Shown: positions 37,990-48,764 of the stretch, piece after piece | How positions within the stretch are numbered: the first letter of the stretch is position 1 | Layout of the letters: the number at the start of each line of letters is the position of its first letter | Origin: Antedon mediterranea | Taxonomy: Eukaryota > Echinodermata > Crinoidea > Comatulida > Antedonidae | Direction of reading: 5' to 3' | NCBI RefSeq assembly: GCF_964355755.1 | Contig: NC_092676.1 | Coordinates: 8,600,288-8,664,287, forward strand | Length of the DNA: 64,000 nucleotides | Notes under the pieces: generated by a model | What the model was told of the DNA's origin: nothing | What the model saw: the letters and a program-made list of their open reading frames with translations, nothing else | The model's database searches: none | Translations under genes and position numbers: made by a program

Positions 37990-38210
37990 TTATTACCCAA
38001 TTGTCATAACTTAAAAAATTAAAATATAAAAATTCAATAATATAAAAAACTCTTACCCTAATCCATTATTATATTAATATAAACATTATTAAAAGTGAGA
38101 GTTCAGTGATAAATGTAATAAATCTAGTGGTATATATTACACTTGAGTTATCTACTGATATTTAAAAGGACTTTAGCACATCTGAGCTTTCACTTAAACA
38201 GAACATAATT

Positions 38211-41200
38211 CTAACTCTTGTTGGTCACTATTTCCTTGCATACTTGGCTTATACGCTCCATGCCTAAAAACAAAAACAAAAATTGATACCATTGAAAAAG
38301 TTTTCTAGATTTAATCATTGTCAGGGTTTCCTGAAAATGATCAAACAATGGTAATTGTCAGCAGATATGTTTACTGTACACTGTGCAAGTCAAAAATGTA
38401 AAAACTTAGCAAGAAAATAACAAGTTTAAATTCTGGTGAAATACCACGTTTTTTGTTTAAATAATAAAAAGTTTTACCAATTTTCAGTTGGTCAATTGGA
38501 ACAGAAAATACAATCCGAAACCAGCCAGGTTCATCCGATCGAAATGCTTTGCTGGGTGATAGATGTACCCCAGCATCAAGTAACTTGTTCCAGAGGTCAA
38601 TCTCCGAGTTAAATGACTGGTTTTTTAGAAACTAAACAAAAGAAAGACACAAATAATATTATTACAGTATATTATTATAGTAGAGGTCTCCTGAATCTGA
38701 AGTTTGAACCATATAATCTGAGACAATAGGGAGTTTTCGCAATCTTACGAATACGATAACGAAAACAGATACGTCACATATGTATTCGTTTTTCGTAAGC
38801 CAGTAAAAATCTGTTTCGCATGGCAACAAAATATTGAGGGCGCCGTTCAAAATATGACTGCTGTAAATTTGAGCGAAGTGCAGGTACGTGGTGCTTGGCT
38901 GCCTAGGCCTAGCGTAACATCAAAGCGAGTGAGGACTTTAAAAACTGCTATTTATCAAAACTGACCTGGCATTTTAGTAAATTACTTTCAATAAAAGTAT
39001 AATTATATTATAATCATGAATCATTCCTGATTCAAATGCAAAATGTGCAAAATAGATCAAAAACTATACTCGTTTTGTATTCACGAATATGACTGGTGAT
39101 ATTCGTCAACACGAATAGGCTTTACGAATATGAAATGGGGATTAGCTAAAAAGTTTCGCAAATGTGTGACGTATCCGTTTTGGTTATCGTATTCGTAAGG
39201 TTGCGAAACCTCCCTAATGAGAACGTTAGGACGGAACATATAAGATCAAAAGAATCGATAATCGCTTCCAATCTCTTAGATTGTTGTCTCAGATATAATC
39301 AAGATGCCCAAAAATAGACTCGCAACACGTAACCGATTTTATTGTCTAATAATAGTCAAGCTAAATCAAGCTAAATTTTTTATTTTAATTTTATAACTAA
39401 TCATGAATGAAAAAAAGTAAAATAGTTAATAATTGACAGGAAAAAAGCAGAATGTAAATGTTATTAATCATGTGTAAAAATATCATGTCAATGTCACCAG
39501 TCTGTCTGTCAGTTCACATAGATGACACAGTATCGTTTTCAGTTATCTGATTGATATTAATTGTATTTTCTGAATATCTGGGATTTCTTTGCTGTTATGA
39601 GACAGTTTTACCTTTCTGAAATCGGCATACAAAAAGAGTCCGCAAGTTGTTTCAAGAAACGGAATGCCTGCCAATGTAAGCTTACTTGAAACAAACTGAT
39701 AACATTCCCTTAAACGTTTTTGATTGGTTGCCATGTATACATTGTCTATCCAGTCTGCAATAAATGAAATGGGAATCGTCGTGTCAAAGGTCAAGCGCCA
39801 TATAAGATGAAACTGGCCTAATTACAATATGTAAATTAACAATATCCCATCTACTAACTAGTCTAGTAGACTTGTTCGATTTTGCATTGTAAACATATAG
39901 TTTTATGTTACAGTAAAACCAGTATTAAGAAGACATCTTCAGGACCCAACATAGTCTCCCCATAATAGGGGTGTGCCCTGAATATTGGTGTCTCAAAGGA
40001 GTACAGTAGTTTTACTTTAATTTACATTAGAATCTCTAAGAGGAAATCGCCGGGACCCAACAAAGTGTACCTTAAATAGGGGTTGGCTGTACAGTAGTGT
40101 TAAAACACATTTTCCTGTCATTCATTTCTTAGCACAGTGTCCCCAATAGTGATGTCTAATTAAAAAGATGGGTTACTTTAATAATTTTAACATTAACATT
40201 TTAATCAAATCTAGCTATGTTTTGTGTTTATTTACATGCAGACCACAGGAAGGATGTGTACCATAAAACATAAAATAGCATGTCTGGGAAATAAGTTCAG
40301 TTCACACACCTTTATCTTTGAGCATATTAGCTAAAACAACATGCATGTTGGCAGAAAATCTGGTAAAGCGACATTGGTTCTGTATAACGGTCTTCACTTC
40401 ACTTCCAAATCCATAGTATAAACCAACTCGAAAACCAGACATTGCAAAATCCTGAAAGTATGTATATAAACAGTATTAACATTGAGGACAAGTAAAAATC
40501 TCTCTCTCTCTTCCTAACCCTAACACCTACTGTTAATACTGTACCTTACTAAAGCCCCAGATAAAATGTGTTCTTTCAGGGTCTGGTATATCTTCTGGTT
40601 TGAACTGAAGTATGCTGGTGGTTTGGACACCTTCAACAAACCCACCAGTCAGGTAAATCTCATCAAATATGATATGTAGTGAATGCCTGTCAATAGAATA
40701 TGATTAAATATTTATTGATTTATAGAAAACCATAGGCTTATATTGCAGAGGTTTCCCCCCAATATTGGGTTATCTCCTGATCACCTGATAAAATGCAATT
40801 TCCTCCTGATATTTTAGATAAACAAAAAAATTATCCCGACATTTCTAATTTCTATTACATTAGATGAAGAAATAAAATATGCTTAATATCAGTCTTCAAG
40901 ATGCTTATAATAAATGTATTGCATCATATTTTCTGCCTTTGACACGTCTGACATACCATGTTTACTACTGTATAATATAGTCTACCAATATATATACCAA
41001 TACCTTTAATTTGTAATAGCTCCCTCTATAGTTTGATGTATTTTTCACAATATTATAGAACCCTCTATAGTTTGGACATGATTTCGTAAAACGAGGTCTG
41101 CTGCCTATGTACATACATTGATATTAACCAATGAGCAACTTCCATGACTACCCACAATTCTAGCTGTAAAACTGGATTTTGTTACATACTTATGACAAAA

Positions 41201-44200
41201 CTGAAGACAGTCCTTGATCATCTCTCTTGAATATATTTCACCTAGTGGGTTGTGTGGATTCATTAGAAACAAACCACGAATTGTCAGCCCCTGAATAGAA
41301 AAGAGAAAGTATAAAATGTGGATTATTATGGCACCATTTACCATCATTTACCTCTCAATTGAATATTATTCGTTACATACAACATAATGTATTTTCTAAC
41401 TATCCCAACCTCTTCCCAATTTCTTTTTCGATCTCTTTAACAAATGTCTCTTTCGATATCTTTTACAAATGTCTTTGTCGACTTCTTTGACAAATATCTC
41501 TTTCAACCTCTTTCACAAATGTCTTTGTCGATCTCTTTGAAAAATGTCTCTTTCGCCCCCTTTTTCACAAATGTCTTTGTCGACCTCTTTGACAAATGTC
41601 TCTTTCAATCTCTTTGACATATGTCTTTGTCGACCTCTTTGACAAATGTCTTTTTCAACCTCTTTTACAAATGTCTTATTGACCTCTTTCACAAATGTCT
41701 CTTTCGACCTCTTTCACAAACATTTTTTTTGCCATCTTTTACAAATGTCTCTTTCAACCATCTTCACAAATGTCGTTTACGACCTCTTTAACAAATGTCT
41801 TTTTAGACCTCTGTCACAAATGTCTCTTTGGACCTCTGTCACAAATGTTTTTTTGTCCTTTTTCACAATAGTATTTTTCAACCTCTTACACAACAAATGT
41901 CTTCTTCAACCTCTTTCACAAATGTCTTCTTCGACTTCTTTCACAAATGTCTTATTCAACCTCTTTCACCAAGTCTTTTTCGACCTAATTACAAATGTCT
42001 CTTTCGACCTCTTTCACAAATGTCTTTTTCGACCTCTCTCCCAAATGTCTCTTTCGACCTCATTCACAAATGTCTCTTTGGACCTCTGTCACAAATGTCT
42101 CTTTGGACCTCTGTCACAAATGTCTTTTTGACCTATTTCACAACAGTCTTTTTCGGCCTCTTTCACAATAGTCTTTTTCGACCTCTTTCACAAATGTCTC
42201 TTTCAACCTATTTCACAACAGTCTTTTTCGACCTCTTTCACAAATGTCTTTTTCGACCTCTTTCACAATAGTCCTTTTCAACCTCTTTCACAAATGTCTT
42301 CTTCGACCTCTTTCACAAATGTCTCTTTCGACCTCTTTCACAAATGTCTCTTTCGACCTCTCTCACAAATGTCTCTTTCACAAATGTCTTTTTCGACCTA
42401 TTTCACAACTGTCTATTTTGTCCTCTTTCACAAATGTCTCTTTCGATCTCTCTCACAAATGTCTCTTTCGCCCTTTTTCACAAATGTCTCTTTAGACCTC
42501 ATTCACAAATGTCTCTTTCGACCTCTCACACAAATGTTTCTTTGCCCTTTTTCACAAATGTCTTTTTCGACCTACAGTATTTCACAACTGTCTATTTTGT
42601 CCTCTTTCACAAATGTCTTTTTCGACCTCTTTCAGGGGCGGATCCAGGATTTAGAAATAGGGCGGGCGTAGCTTTGCGAGCGAAGCGAGCAAACATTGGC
42701 TGGGGGCCAGGGGGCCGCCAAGGGCCCCCGGTCGGGGTCCAGGGGCCGAAGGCCCCTGAAAATTTTGCCGTTCTTAGCGCATTGTAAGTCGTTTAAAACG
42801 ATTTACAAACAATTCATAATGTCATTTACCAAACACTCTAAAGCTCGCAAATTACGACATGTGGAACATGCAGCTGATACTTACCTAGGGTACAAAAGCA
42901 AGATAACAACTTGCCTGTACTTTACATCTAAATTTTTACAACGCGACGATGTTTTTCAGCTTTTATATAAGCATAAACTTGTCCTAGCCTAGGCCGGTAT
43001 TATTTTCTTACACGCGCGCCGGGTCGATCGCGGTGACTACTTCTTCGCATCCATCATCCATGCAGCTAAAGTAAAATGACGTCACGTTAAAGCGGGTCGT
43101 CACAGCCAGAGTCTCATGCATATTAATGAAGCAAACTTGCTGAGAGTGTTTTCCACCACCACGCAACACATGCGACGCGAGATTTATCGAAACTCCGAGC
43201 CATCGACTGACGATCATGTTTTTGACAATTAAAATCATGGCATATTCAACGACCTGGTTTAAACGATCGTTTAAAAATTAGCGGTCCGGCTCGATCATCA
43301 TTACATTATATTTAGTGATTTGAAAAAAACAAAACACCCCTTTTGTCATCGCGATTTGTTTATGAGAATCATCGACGGAAAAGCAAATAAAACACTACAA
43401 GGGTCATGAAATTCTGCATGCAGCATTGTTAATATTTTAATAGTATGTTTTAATAAAATATAGGCCTAACGGGATAAATTTCATAGGCACTACAGTCCTA
43501 GCCTTTGTTTTTATTGTATTTAATAAAAGGGCGCGTAGTGTAGCACTGACCATGTGACTTCATAAACTCTATTGATCGTCGGAGGTACGTACCGCTACTC
43601 TACAATACGGGAGTGACGATCACAAAGGATGCCGACCTGCTTAGTAAAACGCGACCAAGCTCACCACGTGGCTTTTATCAACTTGCTCCTTTTAGTTTTA
43701 CACTTAACTGTGAATGATCGTTGGTAACTACGCTAGAGATTGATAGTACACAAAGGATGTCGACGTACATGCTTGGTGAAATGCGATCAAGCTGACGATG
43801 TGCTCCGACGTACTATTTTCACTATGAAAATGATACGTGTTTTTAAAATCTATTTAATTAAAAAAAAAAAAAAAAAAATCTTTAAAAAATAGGGGGGGCG
43901 TACGCCCCACACGCCCCCCGCTAGATCCGCCACTGTCTTTCACAAATGTCTCTTTAGACCTCATTCACAAATGTCTTCTTATGAATGATGGTAGTTCAAA
44001 CAGCCTTTTGACTTATGAAATTATCCAACCTTTTTATTTGCTTTTTCAAGGCCTTTCTCAAGTTTATCAATTGTTAACTGGAAACTCCTTGTTTCATTTT
44101 CACTTTTCTGCAAAGATAAAATTTATCATACATTAATTAGTATGACCATGGCAATCTAACAACAGGATGCTCCGAAGATCTAAGGGTTGATCTGTATCAG

Positions 44201-47101
44201 TTCCTCCTAACAGACACCGCGAAGAATATGTACATAGTAGTACTGTTAGTATTCAAAGTTCCTGTTATAATATATTATTATAATGATAATAATTATATAT
44301 ATATATTATTATTATTATATATAATTATATATAATAATATAATAATAATATATATATATATCATATTAGATTGCCTTGGTATGATCACAATAAAAATAAT
44401 ACTATTTATGTTTACACAAAATATTAGTTGTTGTTTATTATTGCAATCTTTAATCTATACTATATAATAATAATGTATATATAGTATATACTATATATAC
44501 ATGAATTATAATTTATGTATACATATTTTTTTTTTCATTTACCAATATCGGTAGTTATTTCATTTATAATTATCATGAAACTATTGAAATATACTTTAAA
44601 TAATTTTTATAGAGAAGATGTTAGTTATGTTATTATACTGTAATTTTTTATCCTAAATTATATAATTATATATTCTAGGTTATTTTTATTTTTTTAGTAA
44701 TGTGTTTTGTTGTGGGTCCCTACGAGACAAGTTTTTAACTTCTAGAAGGGATCCATGATAATAATGACTACCAATTACTGCTTTATCTATGTTCACTTTA
44801 ATATCTTTTTTCTATTTTGTATATATTCATTCATTATTATCTAAAATAAAATAAATATTATCTGAAGTTGTCATTAAAATAAACCTGACCCTTGGGGAGA
44901 TCGATGTTCCTATTTGTGTGAACCACTATAAGAAACTGATTCAATCATTTCAAAATATATTATTCACAATAATGGTCTTGTCACAGACCTCTTACATTTG
45001 AATACAGATGAATTGGATGGATGTTGACATTCGCTCGTCTCATGAAGTCCTGCCAAGCTCCTCCATAATATGGGGTTGGCGTAATGAATGCATCTTGAAA
45101 ATTAAAATTATATTTTTATTCTTTAAAATCATTTGGAAAGCTTATAGCCTATGCTTTGACTACATGATAGATTTACTGTGAATAGCTTTTGTAAAAACAC
45201 AAATCTCACCTCCTGAATTGCAAAGACCAAAGGCAACAGACTCTAGTACTGTACCACATCCGTTGATCACAACCACCTAAACAAAGAAAAATATTGTTTA
45301 CATGCTTCTAAAAAATATTATTCAATACATAAGAACACCTGCTTTGAGTCATTCTCCAGGGCCGTAGCCAGCATGAGCATGACATTTTCAATTTTCACCA
45401 GCCACCCTAATTGCCCAGCACAGATCGTCATATTTTATATTACTAATTATATTTAAAGCATCTTTGCCTCATGTGTTTTTAACCTTTCGCTACGACCGCC
45501 TTGTTGTCGTAAAATGAACAAGAGTAAATATATGTTTTAACACTTTAACAGCCAACCCCTATGCAGGGGACATTACTATTATTACTATTATACTAAAGAG
45601 ACTACTGTATTGTTACTAATAATACTACTACTATATTATTAGTAATATTTATGCAGCAGGATTCAGAGTTGGCACACATTAATATATAATGAATTGCCAA
45701 GTTTTAATATACTCTTGATATAATATTTTATTGATCAATAAATTCACAAGATTTAAAACAACAGGAAGATATTAATGAACCTGGTAGTTTACATAAACTT
45801 TTAAATAAAAACATAAAATAAGTGATTAGAACAGTGGCGTATGTATGGGACTAAGCCCCCTGGTTTAACACTCCAAAGGGGTAGTAGCACTGGGTAGTTG
45901 GGGCTGATCAGCCTCTGGGGCCCCTGGGTTTAGCACTCCTAAGGGGCCCTCCAACGCTGAGTAATGTCATTGGACTGCACATGCTCTAAGGCCCTTAGGC
46001 TATGGATTCAGCCAGTGAGCGCTTATGTTGCTGCATTATTGTATACTACCTTGTCAGGATCCACTGGCATAGCAGCATTAGCTTTATCTGTCAGAAATTC
46101 AGCAATTGCTTGCCGGAATTCAAGAAGGCCAGCATCAGGATAATAGTGAAACAAGTCATCTCTCCAAACCATCAGATCCGGCTGACTGAGCTATTAAAAC
46201 CAAAATGGTATGATGGCATTCAAATAAACCACAATTTATTTGGGTAAAATGCTGCACCTTTTGAGAGTGTCATTTATTGTGAATTTTACGTGCTATTTCC
46301 AGCTATCTAAGGGTGTCATTTAACATTAGCATAAGTGGTACTCATTTTAAATTTTATTTCTATGACCTACTTTACATAGTCTACCCTTTTCAACCTCAAT
46401 ATTATATAGCTTTATTGACAGGAACCTATTATAGGCCTAAATGAATACCAACCCTTTTTGTAAGAACATCGCACATCAATTTATTTTGAGCTGGTCCAAG
46501 ATTTATACAACCCTAAAGTAAGAAAATAATCATTAGTGTCGTCACTCTCTAAACTACTCAAGAAAATCTATCTCTGCTAATTAAAATGCACGGAATTTAT
46601 TTAAATATACTAGGCCTAGTTCATTATTGCACACAAGGCGTTCCATACAAATTACTTTCATTGCTGCTTCAATAATTATTAATAATTATTCATTAGCCCA
46701 TAGAAATCCAGAAATCCTTCAGCAAGCTGGCTAATTTAAATACTTAATCTCACACAGTACCAGGCTTAAGCAGTCTTACAATTTTAGTACTCTGCGATAT
46801 CTGCCCAGGCCTACTAGACTACACATCAAGGCTAGCGGATGGGTCGCCTGGCCCTGGCTGGATGATAGACTTAATTAGGCCTAACTAGTCAAGCTAGGGC
46901 TAAATGAATTTGACTTTGTCATACCGTTGGGTTCTTTTCATGATGATAAGAATTTTCTCTTGTTTTGATACTACCTTTCAAAATCAAGTCTTCCGATACA
47001 ACTGTGTTAATATGTTTCCCCCTTTCTGATAAAACAGACATTTTAACTTTGAAATCTGGACACGTTGAACTTGTGTTTTTGTTTGTTATGTGTTCACTCA
47101 T
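38211..47101 (-). CDS. ACCS: 1-aminocyclopropane-1-carboxylate synthase-like protein
   Basis: Twelve minus-strand exons, in transcript order: 47101-46925, 46512-46453, 46190-46050, 45276-45210, 45093-44996, 44107-44030, 41290-41190, 40686-40545, 40451-40310, 39754-39612, 38631-38478, 38263-38211. All join in phase with GT/AG borders to 451 residues ending in TAG. The protein is a fold-type-I PLP enzyme: INGCGTVLE, PTPYYGG (about 154-160), NPHNPLG (Asn221), FDEIY (Asp249), FSKDFAMSGFRVG with the predicted Schiff-base Lys288 as the last codon of exon 8, and GWFRIVFS (Arg422). Order and spacing match animal ACCS. Plant homologues make the ethylene precursor ACC; animal ACCS is not thought to do so efficiently and its substrate is uncertain. 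Intron 6 is 2.7 kb and filled by an array and a transposon. The first ATG lies in a 30-bp palindrome; the next in-frame ATG is at 47041. Confidence 0.9.
38726..39217. mobile_element. ~490-bp MITE in an ACCS intron
   Basis: AGGGAGTTTTCGCAATCTTA with CGAATACGATAACG on the left is mirrored by CGTTATCG-type sequence (GGTTATCGTATTCGTAAGG) and TTGCGAAACCTCCCT on the right. It lies between exons 11 and 10 of the ACCS-like gene. Confidence 0.7.
39930..40100. repeat. Dispersed GGGACCCAACAAAGTGT repeat
   Basis: AGGACCCAACATAGTCTCCC, AATAGGGGTGTGCCC and GGGACCCAACAAAGTGTACC are variants of one motif set that recurs at about 21118-21180, 30320-30425, 30779-30838, 31728-31745 and 58735-58880. Ends are not well defined. 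It lies between exons 9 and 10 of the ACCS-like gene. Confidence 0.55.
41430..43980. repeat. ~24-bp minisatellite in ACCS intron 6, split by a transposon
   Basis: About 50 diverged copies of CCTCTTTCACAAATGTCTCTTTCGA run from 41430 to 42633 and resume at 43937-43980. Overlapping plus-strand frames of more than 100 codons are repeat translations (FTNVFFDLFHKC types). The array is interrupted by the element at 42632-43936. Confidence 0.9.
42632..43936. mobile_element. 1.3-kb DNA transposon inserted in the minisatellite
   Basis: Terminal inverted repeats CAGGGGCGGATCC and AGATCCGCCACTG. TCTTT lies on both sides (just before CAGGGG and just after CCACTG), and removing the element with one TCTTT restores the array unit CCTCTTTCACAAATG, which fits a 5-bp target duplication. 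The ends are G/C-rich (GGGGGCCAGGGGGCCGCC on the left, GGGGGGCGTACGCCCC on the right). No transposase frame longer than about 100 codons is seen, so the copy is non-autonomous or decayed. I do not assign a superfamily. Confidence 0.8.
44147..44380. mobile_element. CCAAGGCAATCTAACAACAGG MITE, third copy, with AT microsatellite
   Basis: ATGGCAATCTAACAACAGGA on the left and TTAGATTGCCTTGGTA on the right are inverted ends. The middle is expanded AT-rich simple sequence (about 44270-44365). It lies in intron 5 of the ACCS-like gene. Confidence 0.65.
45355..46045. mobile_element. Transposon remnants in ACCS introns
   Basis: CAGGGCCGTAGCCAGCATGA near 45357 and CAGTGGCGTATGTATGGG near 45833 resemble termini of cut-and-paste elements, but matching right ends were not found. 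The second is followed by GGGGCCCCTGGG-type sequence and the repeat shared with 8400-8640. Confidence 0.4.
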
Positions 47102-47128
47102 GGATTAAAGAATATTCTTTAATCCATG
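47099..47128. mobile_element. 30-bp perfect palindrome with 7-bp direct repeats at the ACCS start codon
   Basis: The arms are 15 bp (CATGGATTAAAGAAT and its reverse complement) with no spacer. GTTCACT flanks it on both sides (47092-47098 and 47129-47135). On the minus strand the last three bases are the ATG that opens the ACCS-like frame, and the first ATG of the palindrome opens a two-codon upstream frame (ATG GAT TAA). Confidence 0.8.
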
Positions 47129-47394
47129 GTTCACTGAACCGAAACAAAAGTGATTCTGATTCATACGCCCTCTATTAAAAATAACTTTTTTAAATGTCTA
47201 TTAATTTTACGCTTATTTTTTTTGTTGGTTTGAGTATAATAAGTCACATTACTTGAAAAAATATTTGAAAAAAATCTACTGCTAATCAGCATCCAGGCGA
47301 TCAGTATTCCAAAAATGAGAAATTTAGTGAAATAGAGTAAAATATCCTTAAAAATGTGAGAAACACAAATATAATATAAATATGTAATAACAAA

Positions 47395-47946
47395 AATTAA
47401 GACAACATAATGTACGTTAAGTCTAAACATGGATCAATTAAGACAACATAATGTACGTTAAGTCTAAACATAGATCAATTAAGACAATAATGTACGTTAA
47501 GTCTAAACATGGATCAATTAAGACAACATAATGTCCGTTAAGTCTAAACATGGATCAATTAAGACAACATAATGTACGTTAAGTATAAACATGGATCAAT
47601 TAAGACAACATAATGTACGTTAAGTCGAAACATGGATCAATTAAGACAATAATGTACGTTAAGTCTAAACATGGATCAATTAAGACAACATAATGTACGT
47701 TAAGTCTAAACATGGATCAATTAAGAGAACATAATGTACGTTAAGTCTAAACATGGATCAATTAAGACAACATAATGTACGTTAAGTCTAAACATGGATC
47801 AATTAAGACAACATAATGTACGTTAAATCTAACCATGGATCAATTAAGACAATAATGTAGGCCTACGTTAAGTATAAACATGGATTAATTAAGACAACAC
47901 AATGTACGTTAAGTCTAAACATGGATTAATGAATCCATGGTCTAAA
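47395..47946. repeat. 41-bp minisatellite upstream of ACCS
   Basis: About 13 copies of a 41-bp unit built from AAGACAACATAATGTACGTT plus AAGTCTAAACATGGATCAATT. Three copies lack the same three bases (ACA). The right end is closed by a 20-bp imperfect palindrome (47920-47939, arms CATGGATT / AATCCATG) with GTCTAAA on both sides. It lies in the 1.66-kb gap between the ACCS-like and cyclin start codons. Confidence 0.9.
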
Positions 47947-48414
47947 TAAGGTACTTTAAATAAGTTTATATAAAGTAGAATATAGTTTATAATTTAATTA
48001 ATTAATCATAAATATGCAAACAAAATTGTAAAATTGTATATAAATTATTATAAAATATATTATTTAAATGGTAAAAACCATTAAATTTCAATTAAAAAGT
48101 GAATAAACAATGAAGAATATACAAAATATTATTGGCATAAAGCTCTGAGTCTACTGACTATCAAACTAGTTTGACAAAAGAAATGTGATGTGACCAAATA
48201 TGGTAGTGATCAGACATCATGTCTTATGGACACATCACATATTTTTGTCACAAGGATGATAATTATAAATGTTTACAATAAGGTAGGTCTTAATCTTTTC
48301 AAAAGTTGTTAGATCATTAAAACGGAGAAAAGCCCAAATCACATAACAAAGTGCGGCACGTAAAAAGAATAAAGAAACAACATGGATCAATTCATTATTA
48401 ATCTTTTAAAAGCA

Positions 48415-48600
48415 TCATTATGACGTCAGCGCTAAAATAAGCCCCAAACTACCCACACGTCACTTGCGCAGTGTTGTTACCGCGTATTGATGGTTTCCAA
48501 GAGATGTCAATATAGTGGGATTCCATTGGATAGTTCCGTGCGTACAATAGAACGCGGCACCTATTGTTACGTCATCAAATATTCGAATATAACTAACGAA
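48415..48600. promoter_or_regulatory. Candidate shared or cyclin promoter with CRE-like sites
   Basis: A perfect TGACGTCA lies at 48421-48428, a TTACGTCA at 48567-48574, and an inverted CCAAT (ATTGG) at 48525-48529. The stretch is richer in CG than its surroundings. It is 165-350 bp before the cyclin start codon. The sites are read from sequence; their use by CREB/ATF factors is an inference. Confidence 0.35.
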
Positions 48601-48764
48601 CATTCCATATTTGAAGTGAGAATTATAATTCTTTCAATCGGTGAACAGTGATTTTAAATTGCTCTTCATTAAAACGAAATAAAACCGCTTTTACTGTACA
48701 AATTCAGTTTGGAAATAAGATACATCTATTTTCTATTACATTTGCTACATTTACATCGTCTGCC

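Noticed and set aside
41646-42787. Overlapping plus-strand frames of 80-160 codons rich in FTNV/FHKC
   Set aside because: They translate the 24-bp minisatellite in intron 6 of the minus-strand ACCS-like gene. Several frames are open at once.
47395-47946. Regularly spaced repeats that could suggest a CRISPR array
   Set aside because: Whole 41-bp units are repeated with no unique spacers, the genome is eukaryotic, and no cas genes are present.
48648-48764. Upstream extension of the cyclin frame
   Set aside because: It begins at GTG, contains no ATG and reads like UTR. The ATG at 48765 has a strong context.
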